Assembly: GCF_002975405.1 (NCBI RefSeq)
Contig: NZ_PCPS01000001.1
Location: forward strand, 124,001 to 188,000
DNA from: Arthrobacter sp. MYb229
Lineage (GTDB): Bacteria > Actinomycetota > Actinomycetes > Actinomycetales > Micrococcaceae
Direction of reading: 5' to 3'
DNA length: 64,000 bases
Position 1 is the stretch's first letter. The number at the start of each line of letters is the position of its first letter. Made by a program: the position numbers and the translations under genes. The notes below the pieces were generated by a model. It was not told where the DNA came from, made no database searches, and saw only the letters and a program-made list of their open reading frames with translations. Shown here one piece after another: positions 26,057 through 34,784 of the stretch.

Positions 26057-27646
26057 GTGAATGCCGCTGAATTTTCTGCCATTGAAGATGCCCCTAGTAG
26101 TTACGACCTCGCGTTGCTGGACAAGCTCCATGCCGACTTGACAACAATGAAGTTTGGCTTTGATGCCATCACCGAGCTATTAGGTGATGATGCGGTGGCT
26201 GCTTATGGTCGGGATCAGATCCACCCGGCGCTTCGAGTTCTGAACAAGCAGCCCGAAGCCGGTTCCCTGGCGTGCGCCGTTCGGCTGTTCCAGTTGGGAC
26301 AGGCGGAATCAGTCGCGGCGATCGCCGCGGCATTCCCCACGGTGCGTGCCGACGGGCTGCTCAAGCTCGGGTTGATTGAGCCATGGGCCTCGGGGTACCG
26401 GGCTAAGGTGGCGTTGGCGGTGCATGGCTCGGATGTAGATGGTGAATTGTGGGTGGCTCACGACCTGGGTTCGCACCAGCGTCCCGGGGTTCTGCGCACG
26501 GACCACGTTTTAGGCATTGGCCATGCTTCGCGCACGCTTGCGCAGGTCACCGTCCGTCCGGACGCTGAACGGGCCCTCGATCTCGGCACGGGATGCGGAA
26601 TACAGCTATTCCATTTGCTCTCGCACTCCAAGCACGTGACCGCCACGGACCTTTCGGACCGCGCACTGGCGTTCACCCGGTTTAACCTGGTGCTCAACCA
26701 CCGAGCTTTGAAGCTGGACCCGCAGCGGCTAGAAGAGCGGGTTACGCTATTGCAGGGCAGCCTGTTCGAACCGGTGGCCGGCCAGAAATTCGACTTGATC
26801 GCCAGCAATCCGCCATTCGTGATCACACCGCGCAATAAGTCCGAGCGTGAGCAAGACCGCTTCACCTACCGTGATGGTGGCATGGCCGGCGATTCCTTGG
26901 TGAGCACGCTGATTGCCCAGGCCCCCGAGCATCTGAACCCCGGTGCACATATGCAGATGCTGTCGAATTGGGAGATACCTCGCCTAGATGAGGAATCCAA
27001 TGAACCATGGGCGCGGCGGGTCTCCGATTGGTTTGCCGATGACTTGGACGTCTGGGTGATTGAACGTGAACAGGCCACTCCGAGCGTTTATGCCGAAACC
27101 TGGTTGCGCGATGCGTCGCAAAGCGAGGACAGCGCCGCCTACGCGGCCGCCTATGACGCCTACCTCGACGACTTCGAATCCCGCCAGGTCGGTGCGGTCG
27201 GTTTCGGCATGGTGTATTTCCGCCGGCCCGCGCAACCGGAGGTAACCTTCCGTCTCTTCGAACAGATACCGCACCAGGTGGAACAGCCGCTGGCTCCTGC
27301 CTTGGAGCGAGACATTCTGATGGCAGATGCATTGCGCGAAGCCGGAGAAGAATGGAAGCAGTGGCACCTGCTAGTCGCAGAAGATGTCACCGAGGAACGT
27401 CATCAGCGCCCCGGTGCCGAACATCCAGGAGTGATCCTCTTGCGCCAGGGCGTGGGGATCCGCCGAACCGAAATTTTGGACTCGGCGCAGGCCGGATTCC
27501 TGTCGGCCTGCGATGGTGAATTATCGGTCGCGCAGTTGGTTGTAGCCCTTGATTCACTGATCGGTGAGGGCGAGGAGAATTTCACTGAAAGGCTTTATGA
27601 AGCTATTGCTCGCCTTCTGCGGCATGGAATGCTTCGTAAAATCTGA
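26057..27646 (+). CDS. Class I SAM-dependent methyltransferase with extra C-terminal domain
   Basis: 529 residues, GTG start. An N-terminal helical region (1-150), a Rossmann methyltransferase with motif I ALDLGTGCGIQ (Asp175) and motif IV SNPPFVITP (Asn251), then about 230 further residues with no motif I recognise. NPPF/Y marks enzymes methylating planar amino groups: HemK/PrmC (glutamine of release factors), RlmG/RsmC (guanine N2) or adenine methylases. The size and N-terminal domain resemble RlmG/RsmC-like two-domain enzymes, but the long C-terminal extension is unlike them. It lies upstream of an HTH gene and topA. Target unknown. Confidence 0.85.
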   Translation: MNAAEFSAIEDAPSSYDLALLDKLHADLTTMKFGFDAITELLGDDAVAAYGRDQIHPALRVLNKQPEAGSLACAVRLFQLGQAESVAAIAAAFPTVRADGLLKLGLIEPWASGYRAKVALAVHGSDVDGELWVAHDLGSHQRPGVLRTDHVLGIGHASRTLAQVTVRPDAERALDLGTGCGIQLFHLLSHSKHVTATDLSDRALAFTRFNLVLNHRALKLDPQRLEERVTLLQGSLFEPVAGQKFDLIASNPPFVITPRNKSEREQDRFTYRDGGMAGDSLVSTLIAQAPEHLNPGAHMQMLSNWEIPRLDEESNEPWARRVSDWFADDLDVWVIEREQATPSVYAETWLRDASQSEDSAAYAAAYDAYLDDFESRQVGAVGFGMVYFRRPAQPEVTFRLFEQIPHQVEQPLAPALERDILMADALREAGEEWKQWHLLVAEDVTEERHQRPGAEHPGVILLRQGVGIRRTEILDSAQAGFLSACDGELSVAQLVVALDSLIGEGEENFTERLYEAIARLLRHGMLRKI

Positions 27647-27669
27647 AACAAAGGCTAAACTTTTTCGTT

Positions 27670-28320
27670 ATGACACGGAACACAGTCGAGGAAGACGGCG
27701 CGCAGCGCGCCGACGCGGAAGATCAACCCCCACAAGTGGTCTCGATCACCGACCCGCAGGCGATCCGCGCGCTGGCCCATGATGCTCGGCTGATCGTGCT
27801 CGACGAGCTTTTCGCATCGCAAACCACGCGCACCGCAACGGAGCTGGCATCGATGTGCTCATTGACGCCCAGCGCCATGAGCTATCACTTGCGCGCACTG
27901 GAGAAATACGGGTACGTGGCGCGCGCGGCCAGCGAAGGCGACGCGCGAGAACGCCGGTGGCGCGCCGCGGGCGAAAGGCTGGAGCTAAACACCCAGATCG
28001 ATTCGACGAACGCGAAAACGGCCTACCTCAACGTGCAGTTGAACGCGTTCCGCACAAGGCTGAATGCCGAAGTGGAGCGGCGCGAGGCGGAAGCCAAGTC
28101 GGGAATCGAGCCGGATGCCGACCGCCCACCCTTGCTGACCAGTGGTTTAGTGTTTCTTCCCGAAGCGAAGCAAAAGGAGTTTAATCGGCGATTATTGGAC
28201 CTCGTTTACGAGTATGAGGCAATGGCCACGGCCGAAGAACGCAACATCGACTCAAAGCGTATGTTCTACTTAATCTCACTACTACCCGAGTACCAGCACC
28301 CGGGTGGAGGTGCGAGCTAG
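27670..28320 (+). CDS. ArsR-like winged-helix transcriptional regulator
   Basis: 216 residues. The HTH (about 30-100) reads DPQAIRALAHDARLIVLDEL, then TATELASMCSLTPSAMSYHLRALEKYGYVAR, a clear ArsR/HTH_20 fold with the recognition helix SAMSYHLRALEK. The C-terminal ~110 residues are charged and helical, with no metal-binding Cys motif. TAAACT (27656-27661) ends 8 nt before the ATG, suggesting a leaderless transcript of its own. Target genes unknown; topA follows 139 nt downstream on the same strand. Confidence 0.85.
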   Translation: MTRNTVEEDGAQRADAEDQPPQVVSITDPQAIRALAHDARLIVLDELFASQTTRTATELASMCSLTPSAMSYHLRALEKYGYVARAASEGDARERRWRAAGERLELNTQIDSTNAKTAYLNVQLNAFRTRLNAEVERREAEAKSGIEPDADRPPLLTSGLVFLPEAKQKEFNRRLLDLVYEYEAMATAEERNIDSKRMFYLISLLPEYQHPGGGAS

Positions 28321-28459
28321 AGAAAAGTTGTGCAGTTCTTCGGTGTAAGATCATCGGGAATTGCGACTGATTCTGGTCGCAAGGAATGGTGCTGCGATTG
28401 CCGCCCGAGCGTTACCTCGCTGGGAAGCGTTCGGAACCGCGTTGTATAAAAGGAGAGCT

Positions 28460-31261
28460 GTGCCCGCAAAGGCCAAGGAAAAGACCGGCAAGAAACTCGT
28501 TATCGTGGAGTCTCCTGCCAAGGTAAAGTCAATCGCCAAATATCTGGGCGAGGGCTTCGACGTGGACGCCTCGGTGGGCCACATCCGCGATCTTCCCCAG
28601 CCCTCCGAGCTTCCCACCGAGCTCAAGAAAACTTCCGTGGGCAAATTTGCGGTCGACATCGATAACGACTTCGAACCCTATTACATGGTGTACCCGGATA
28701 AGAAGAAGCGCGTTTCGGAGCTGAAGGCCAAGCTCAAAGATGCCGACGAACTCTACCTCGCAACAGATGCGGACCGCGAAGGCGAAGCCATCGCGTGGCA
28801 CCTGCTCCAGGTGCTTAAGCCCAAGGTCCCGGTACGCCGTCTTGCCTTCACCGAAATCACCAAGGAAGGTATCGAGCGCGCCCTGGGCTCGATGCGTGAG
28901 CTGGATACCGATCTGGTCGATGCGCAGGAAACCCGCCGCGTCCTGGATCGCCTCTACGGTTACGAGATCTCTCCGGTTCTGTGGCGCAAGATTGCCCGCG
29001 GGCTCTCCGCCGGCCGTGTCCAGTCGGTCGCCACCCGGCTGGTGGTTGAGCGTGAACGTGAGCGCATGGCTTTCGTCTCCGCCGGGTACTGGGATGTCAA
29101 GGGAAGCTTCGCCACCACCGTTGGGGAAACCTTCGCCGCCAAGCTCTCCTCGGTGGACGGCAAGCGCGTCGCCTCAGGCCGCGACTACGATGACCGCGGC
29201 CAGCTGAAGACCACCCGCAACCCGGTCGCGGAGCTGAACCAGGAAGCCGCCGAATCATTGGTCAGCAATTTGGCCAACAGCGACTTTGCCGTCACCTCCG
29301 TGGAGGACAAGCCCTACACCCGACGTCCGGCAGCGCCCTTCACCACTTCGACCTTGCAGCAGGAAGCCAGCCGTAAGCTACGCTGGAGCTCGAAGCTGAC
29401 CATGCAGATCGCGCAGCGTCTGTACGAAAACGGTTACATCACCTACATGCGTACCGACTCGGTATTCCTGTCGAATGAGGCCGTCCGCGCCGCCCGCACC
29501 CAAGCCACCGAACTTTATGGCTCGGATTCGATTCCCAAGAGCCCTCGCATGTACAAGGGCAAGTCCGACTCCGCTCAAGAAGCCCACGAAGCAGTTCGTC
29601 CGGCCGGTGACATGTTCCGCCGCCCAAAGGACGTCCGCTCCCAGCTCTCCAAGGATGAATTCACCCTGTACGAGCTGATCTGGAAGCGCACCGTCGCCTC
29701 GCAGATGGCAGATGCCAAGGGATTCACCGCCACCATCAAGCTCGCGGGCACCGCTAGCGATCAGCGCGTTGCCGAATTCTCTGCCTCCGGTACCGTCATC
29801 ACCTTCCGCGGTTTCCTCTCGGCCTACGAAGAAGGCAAGGACTCCGAGAGCGACGCGGCAGATAAGCCGGAGAACGCCGAGGCACGCCTGCCTCAGCTCG
29901 CCGTGGGACAGGGGCTGACCGGGGATGAGCTGACCGCACTGGGCCACGAAACCACCCCGCCGGCGCGCTATACCGAAGCGTCCATCGTCGCCGAGCTGGA
30001 AAAGCGCGAGATTGGCCGTCCCTCGACCTACGCGCCGACCATCTCCACCATCATGGATCGCGGCTACGTGACCAAGCGCGGCGGCGCCCTGGTGCCAAGC
30101 TGGATCGCGTTCTCGGTAATCCGCCTGCTCGAAGAGCACTTCGCCAAGTATGTGGACTACGACTTCACCGCACGCTTGGAAGACGACCTGGACGAAATCG
30201 CACAGGGCAACCGTGCGCGCTCCGACTGGTTGAACATGTTCTACTTCGGCGGCAAGGGCGAAACCAGCCCGGAGGGCCTGAAGCACGTGGTGGACAACCT
30301 CGGCGACATCGACGCTCGGGCGATCAACTCCATCAAGATCACCGATGACATCACCTTGCGCGTGGGCAAGTTCGGCCCATACCTGGAACGCGCCATCCCG
30401 GAAGGCGCCGAAGAAGGCACCGACCCGCAGCGCGCGAATGTGCCCGAGGAACTGGCTCCGGACGAGCTGACCGCGGCGAAGGCCGAGGAACTGTTCGCCA
30501 CCGCCCAGGTCTCCGAACGCGAGCTGGGCATCGAAGAGGCTACCGGCCGCAAGATCGTGGCCAAGGACGGCCGTTACGGCGCCTACGTCACCGAGATCAT
30601 CCCGGAGCTCACGGAAGAGGAAATCGCCGCGCAGCCGGTGGAATACTACAAGAACGGCAAGCCAAAGCCGCCGAAGAAGCCGGTCAAGGTCAAGCCACGC
30701 ACCGCGTCGCTGTTCAAGACCATGACCGTGGAAACCGTCACCCTGGATGAGGCTCTGCAGCTGATGAGCCTGCCCCGGGTGCTCGGTGCCGACGCCGAGG
30801 GCGAAGAGATCACCGTGCAGAACGGCCGCTTCGGTCCGTATCTGAAAAAGGGCAGCGATTCGCGTTCCATCGACAGCGAAGAGCAGATCTTCACCATCAC
30901 CCTCGACGAGGCGCTGGCAATCTACGCACAGCCCAAGCAGCGTGGCCGCCGCGCCGCGGTGCCGCCACTGGCCGAGTTCGGGGTGGACCCGACGAGCGAG
31001 AAGAACATCGTGGTCAAGGATGGTCGCTTCGGCCCATACATTACCGACGGCGTCACCAACATCACCGTGCCGCGCACAACCTCCTTGGAGGAGCTGACGC
31101 GTGAGCAAGCCATTGAGCTGCTGGCGGATAAGCGCGCCCGTGGCCCGGTGAAGCGCACGGCAGCGAAAAAGGCTCCCGCGAAGAAGCCCGCAGCCAAGAA
31201 GGCCCCGGCCAAGAAGGCGACCACGGCGAAGAAAACCACCGCCAAGAAGAGCGAGAAGTAG
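28460..31261 (+). CDS. topA: DNA topoisomerase I
   Basis: 933 residues from GTG 28460, set by AAAAGGAG 5 nt upstream. The TOPRIM domain has KKLVIVESPAKVKSIAKYLG and TDADREGEAIAWHL; the catalytic Tyr329 lies in GYITYMRTDSVFLS. Several C-terminal topo-C repeats (IVAKDGRYGAYV, ITVQNGRFGPYL, IVVKDGRFGPYI) replace the zinc fingers of E. coli TopA. The last ~35 residues are a Lys/Ala/Pro tail (AAKKAPAKKPAAKKAPAKK), as in mycobacterial TopA, where the basic tail aids processive DNA relaxation. It relaxes negative supercoils. Confidence 0.97.
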   Translation: MPAKAKEKTGKKLVIVESPAKVKSIAKYLGEGFDVDASVGHIRDLPQPSELPTELKKTSVGKFAVDIDNDFEPYYMVYPDKKKRVSELKAKLKDADELYLATDADREGEAIAWHLLQVLKPKVPVRRLAFTEITKEGIERALGSMRELDTDLVDAQETRRVLDRLYGYEISPVLWRKIARGLSAGRVQSVATRLVVERERERMAFVSAGYWDVKGSFATTVGETFAAKLSSVDGKRVASGRDYDDRGQLKTTRNPVAELNQEAAESLVSNLANSDFAVTSVEDKPYTRRPAAPFTTSTLQQEASRKLRWSSKLTMQIAQRLYENGYITYMRTDSVFLSNEAVRAARTQATELYGSDSIPKSPRMYKGKSDSAQEAHEAVRPAGDMFRRPKDVRSQLSKDEFTLYELIWKRTVASQMADAKGFTATIKLAGTASDQRVAEFSASGTVITFRGFLSAYEEGKDSESDAADKPENAEARLPQLAVGQGLTGDELTALGHETTPPARYTEASIVAELEKREIGRPSTYAPTISTIMDRGYVTKRGGALVPSWIAFSVIRLLEEHFAKYVDYDFTARLEDDLDEIAQGNRARSDWLNMFYFGGKGETSPEGLKHVVDNLGDIDARAINSIKITDDITLRVGKFGPYLERAIPEGAEEGTDPQRANVPEELAPDELTAAKAEELFATAQVSERELGIEEATGRKIVAKDGRYGAYVTEIIPELTEEEIAAQPVEYYKNGKPKPPKKPVKVKPRTASLFKTMTVETVTLDEALQLMSLPRVLGADAEGEEITVQNGRFGPYLKKGSDSRSIDSEEQIFTITLDEALAIYAQPKQRGRRAAVPPLAEFGVDPTSEKNIVVKDGRFGPYITDGVTNITVPRTTSLEELTREQAIELLADKRARGPVKRTAAKKAPAKKPAAKKAPAKKATTAKKTTAKKSEK

Positions 31262-31289
31262 ACTTCGTCTCTGAGTTGAGGAGCGCACC

Positions 31290-32309
31290 ATGAGACTTGG
31301 CGTTTTGGATATTGGTTCGAATACCGTCCACCTATTATTGGTGGACGCCTACCCAGGCGCCCGACCGGTCTCTTATGCCTCGCATAAACGACCGTTGTCG
31401 CTGGTGCGCTACCTCAACGAGTATGGCGCCATCACCGAAGAGGGGCAGCAAGAACTCATCGCCTTCATCAAGGAGGCAGCCGAGTTCGCCAAAAGCCATC
31501 GGGTCGAAGACTTCATGGGATTTTGCACCTCTGCCATTCGGGAATCCTCCAATGGCGTAGCTGTGCTCGAACGGGTGAGCCGGGAAACCGGTGTGAGCCT
31601 GATGGAGCTTTCCGGCGAAGAAGAAGCCGGAATGACCTTCTACTCGGTGCGCCGCTGGTTCGGCTGGTCGTCCGAATCGATCCTCAACCTGGATATGGGC
31701 GGTGGTTCGCTCGAACTTGCGGTGGGCACCGACGAATTCCCCCAGGTCGCCTTCTCCGTGCCGCTGGGCGCCGGCAGGCTGACCCGCGAATGGCTGCCCA
31801 ACGATTTGCCTTCGATCAAGGAAGTCCGGGAGCTGCGCAACTACGTGCGTGATGTGCTCACCGACCCGACCACCGAACTGCGCCAATACGGCAAGCCCAC
31901 GCTGGCCACGGCCACCTCGAAAACCTTTCGGTCGCTGTCGCGGATCACCGGATCCGCCCCCAGCGGGGAGGGGCCATACGTCAAACGCGTGCTGCACCGC
32001 GATTCGCTGAAACTCTGGACCAACCGGCTGACCGCGATGAGCTGGGACGAACGCGCCGAACTGCCGGGCGTCTCGGAAATCCGCGCCCCGCAGCTGCTCG
32101 CCGGTGCGATCGTTGCTCATGAGGCGATGAGCGCATTAAAACTCAAAAGTGTCCGCATCTGCCCTTGGGCGTTACGCGAAGGTCTCATGCTGCGACGTTT
32201 TGATCACGTGATGTTTGACTCTTCGACACCGCTCAGTAGTAGCGTGGGGGTAGGAGAGGTTGCATTGGGCTCGTTGAAGACCTTAAGTCTCGGCGAACCT
32301 ACGGCCTAG
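31290..32309 (+). CDS. Ppx/GppA-family phosphatase
   Basis: 339 residues, a single Ppx/GppA domain without the C-terminal HD domain of E. coli Ppx. RLGVLDIGSNTVHLLLVDA is the first phosphate loop, FCTSAIRESSNG the second region, and LNLDMGGGSLELAVG the second phosphate loop. The family hydrolyses exopolyphosphate or pppGpp. In M. tuberculosis two such proteins exist (Rv0496 and Rv1026) and Rv0496 lies beside the proC region as here. GAGGAGCGCACC precedes the ATG. Confidence 0.92.
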   Translation: MRLGVLDIGSNTVHLLLVDAYPGARPVSYASHKRPLSLVRYLNEYGAITEEGQQELIAFIKEAAEFAKSHRVEDFMGFCTSAIRESSNGVAVLERVSRETGVSLMELSGEEEAGMTFYSVRRWFGWSSESILNLDMGGGSLELAVGTDEFPQVAFSVPLGAGRLTREWLPNDLPSIKEVRELRNYVRDVLTDPTTELRQYGKPTLATATSKTFRSLSRITGSAPSGEGPYVKRVLHRDSLKLWTNRLTAMSWDERAELPGVSEIRAPQLLAGAIVAHEAMSALKLKSVRICPWALREGLMLRRFDHVMFDSSTPLSSSVGVGEVALGSLKTLSLGEPTA

Positions 32310-32363
32310 CGCTTCACTGGAAAAGGCGCCGCTATGCAGCGGCGCGACGAGGAGGGGTCGGAT

Positions 32364-33191
32364 ATGGAAGACCAGCAGCGTGTACCTCGGGTACCGGTGA
32401 CACTATCCAGTGCCTCGGTCTATCCGCTGACCGTACATGACGCCTTCGCGATAGCCAAGGACGTGGGCTACGACGGGCTTGAGGTGTTGGTGACCGGCAA
32501 CCAGGCCAGTCAGTCAGCCACCGCGCTGATGGCCCTGATGGACAAATACCAATTGCCTATTATGGCGATACACGCGCCAACCCTGCTGCTTACCCAGCAG
32601 GTCTGGGGTTCGGCGTGGGCAAAAATCGAGCGGTCGGTGATCCTGGCGAAAGCGGTAGGAGCCAGCGTGGTTGTTGCGCACCCGCCGTTTCGTTGGCAGG
32701 GGAACTATGCCGAAGGATTCGTCGAGGGCGTACGCCGGCTGACCGACTCCACGGGCATGAAAATCGCGGTTGAAAACATGTACCCGTGGCGCAGCCGCGG
32801 ACGTGAATCCTCCAAGATGTATCTGCCGCATTGGAACCCGGTCCCCGAGGACTATCGCCATGTCACTTGGGACTTTTCCCATGCGGCCATTGCAACTATG
32901 AACTCTCGCCAAGCGTTTGAGGACCTGGGGGACAGGTTGACCCACGTCCACCTGTGTGATGGGTTGGATAACGGCAAGGATGAGCATTTGGTGCCCGGAT
33001 TGGGTACGCAGCCGGTCGTTGAATCGCTGAATTTCTTGCGCGATTCCCAGTGGGATGGCGTGGTCGCGGTGGAAGTATCAACGCGCAAGGCCAAACAGGC
33101 GGGGCAAAAAGAAGAATGGCTGGGCCAGACGCTCGAATTTGCACGCCAGCATCTGTCAATTAATCAAGACTCTGAACGGGTGACAAAATAA
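32364..33191 (+). CDS. Sugar phosphate isomerase/epimerase-like TIM-barrel protein
   Basis: 275 residues from ATG 32364, preceded by GAGGAGGGG; an earlier in-frame ATG (32334) lacks a site. AP-endonuclease-2-type TIM barrel: VGYDGLEVLV, IMAIHAPTLLL, VVVAHPPFRWQGNY, KIAVENMYPW, HVTWDFSHAA, THVHLCDGLDNGKDEHLVPG and VAVEVSTRK, with the His, Glu, Asp metal ligands in their usual places. Substrate unknown. It lies 4 nt before proC, in the same order as Rv0498-Rv0500 in M. tuberculosis, so it is probably in the proC operon. Confidence 0.87.
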   Translation: MEDQQRVPRVPVTLSSASVYPLTVHDAFAIAKDVGYDGLEVLVTGNQASQSATALMALMDKYQLPIMAIHAPTLLLTQQVWGSAWAKIERSVILAKAVGASVVVAHPPFRWQGNYAEGFVEGVRRLTDSTGMKIAVENMYPWRSRGRESSKMYLPHWNPVPEDYRHVTWDFSHAAIATMNSRQAFEDLGDRLTHVHLCDGLDNGKDEHLVPGLGTQPVVESLNFLRDSQWDGVVAVEVSTRKAKQAGQKEEWLGQTLEFARQHLSINQDSERVTK

Positions 33192-33195
33192 CTGT

Positions 33196-34038
33196 ATGAG
33201 CGAAGCTACGAATAATCTCCGACTCGCATTTTTGGGCACGGGCTCAATGAACGGAGCGATCCTGCGCGGTATCTTGGGCGCCGGACATGACCCGAAGAAA
33301 ATTACCGCAACCCTGCGCAGCGACAACCGTGCCGCGCAACTGCGCGAACTGGGCATCAACGTGCTGATCGGCGACGAAGATCCCGAAGCGAATTCGAAGG
33401 CCGCCGCCGAAGCGGACATCGTTTTCCTCGGGGTGAAGCCGGTAGGGATTACCGCGCTCTGCGCCGAGATTTCCGAAGCCTTGCCTGCGCAGACCGTGGT
33501 GGTCTCGGTGGCCGCGGCGATTACCCTCGCCACCATGCAGGGGCAGCTGCGCGACGGACAGCCGGTGATCCGTTCCATGCCGAACACGCCGCTGATGGTT
33601 GGTTCCGGAGTCGTCGGCTTGAGCGCAGGCCAGGCGGTGAGCGAGACGCAAATCAACCTTGTCGCCGAGCTCTTTGCCGGTTCCGGGGAGGTCCACGTGA
33701 TCGACGAGTCGCAGCAAAACGCGCTCGGGGCGATCTCGGGCTCCGGCCCGGCCTATGGCTTCTACCTGGCCGAAGCGATGACCAACGCCGGTATCGCCAT
33801 GGGGCTCGACGAGAAGCTCGCCATGGATCTGGCCCGTGCCACCGTGGCCGGAGCCGGCAAGATGCTCGCTGACCCGCAGGCCAACCCGGCAGATATGCGT
33901 CGTGCGGTTACGAGCCCCAAGGGCACCACCGAGCAAGCGATTCTGACCTTCGATGCGCAGGGGATTCCAGCGATTATCGAAGCCGGGGCCAAGGCCGCCG
34001 CCGCGCGTGCCGCGCAGCTCAGCGCAGAACTCGGCTAA
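33196..34038 (+). CDS. proC: Pyrroline-5-carboxylate reductase
   Basis: 280 residues. NAD(P)H-binding FLGTGSMNGAILRGIL at the N-terminus, then VKPVGITALC, SMPNTPLMVGSGVVGL, and the C-terminal signature ISGSGPAYGFYLAEAM plus AVTSPKGTTEQAI. It makes proline from pyrroline-5-carboxylate in the last step of proline synthesis. It forms an operon with the upstream TIM-barrel gene and is followed by a hairpin. Catalytic and cofactor residues look intact. Confidence 0.96.
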   Translation: MSEATNNLRLAFLGTGSMNGAILRGILGAGHDPKKITATLRSDNRAAQLRELGINVLIGDEDPEANSKAAAEADIVFLGVKPVGITALCAEISEALPAQTVVVSVAAAITLATMQGQLRDGQPVIRSMPNTPLMVGSGVVGLSAGQAVSETQINLVAELFAGSGEVHVIDESQQNALGAISGSGPAYGFYLAEAMTNAGIAMGLDEKLAMDLARATVAGAGKMLADPQANPADMRRAVTSPKGTTEQAILTFDAQGIPAIIEAGAKAAAARAAQLSAELG

Positions 34039-34055
34039 TCCAGCGATTAAAAGTT

Positions 34056-34096
34056 CTATGGCGCCGGCACCCCGAACTGGGGGACCGGCGCCATAG
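34056..34096. terminator. Bidirectional terminator between proC and ktrA
   Basis: Arms 34056-34067 and 34085-34096 pair over 12 bp, extended by further C/G pairs after a small bulge. Convergent genes on each side. Confidence 0.75.
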
Positions 34097-34112
34097 CCGT
34101 CTTAACGCCCGT

Positions 34113-34784
34113 TTAGGGGCGGGCGGCGAAGCGTTCGAGCAGGTCCACGTGCCCGGAGACGATCAATATGTCACGCCTCGTGACCATCGTGTCCGGCACC
34201 GCGTAGGTGAAGTCCTCGCCCGGGGTTTTCACCCCGACGATGGTGATCCCGTATTTGGAACGCACCTGCGATTCGGCCAGGGTGAAGCCCTGGGTTTCCT
34301 TTGGCGGGTACATCTTCACAATCGCGAAGCCATCATCGAACTCGATGAAGTCCAGCATGCGTCCACCGACCAGGTGGGCCGCGCGAACCCCGGCATCGGC
34401 CTCCGGATAAATCACATGGTTCGCGCCGATGCGGGTGAGGATCTTGCCGTGGGAAGGCGTAATCGCCTTCACCCAGAGGTGCTCGATCCCCAGATCCACC
34501 AGATTCACGGTAATCAGCACCGAGGACTCGATCGAGGTGCCCACCCCGACCACCGCGGAGCTGAACTCCTGGGCGCCCAGCTGGCGCAGCGCATCGATAT
34601 TGGTGGCGTCGGCCGCCACCACATGGGTCAGCGTGCTGGCCCACTGCTGGACCAATTCCGGGCTGCGTTCGATGGCGAGCACCTCGCGGCCCTGCTTGAC
34701 CAGGGTTTCGGCCACCGAGGCGCCGAAGCGTCCCAGTCCGATGACGAGCACCGGTGCGTTGTGCTCCATACTTTTCTCAGCCAA
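34113..34784 (-). CDS. ktrA: Potassium-uptake regulator, single RCK domain (KtrA/TrkA type)
   Basis: 223 residues. RCK-N Rossmann fold with VLVIGLGRFGASVAETL (dinucleotide loop), AADATNIDALRQLG and the acidic residue in AIERSPELV; an RCK-C (TrkA-C) domain at about 145-220. It gates the KtrB channel in response to ATP/ADP or NAD(H). Its start overlaps the ktrB stop by 8 nt, so the two are coupled. Its single-RCK size is typical of Ktr, not of two-RCK proteobacterial TrkA. Confidence 0.92.
   Translation of the reverse strand: MAEKSMEHNAPVLVIGLGRFGASVAETLVKQGREVLAIERSPELVQQWASTLTHVVAADATNIDALRQLGAQEFSSAVVGVGTSIESSVLITVNLVDLGIEHLWVKAITPSHGKILTRIGANHVIYPEADAGVRAAHLVGGRMLDFIEFDDGFAIVKMYPPKETQGFTLAESQVRSKYGITIVGVKTPGEDFTYAVPDTMVTRRDILIVSGHVDLLERFAARP

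Noticed and set aside
31140-31258. Repetitive AAG/GCC tract at the end of topA, resembling a tandem repeat.
   Set aside because: It codes the normal Lys/Ala-rich tail of actinobacterial topoisomerase I.
29378-31291. Long open frame (over 600 codons) antisense to topA.
   Set aside because: It is the mirror of high-GC coding sequence, has no recognisable domain, and topA is certain. Similar antisense frames opposite acs, menE, ktrB and gdhA were rejected for the same reason.
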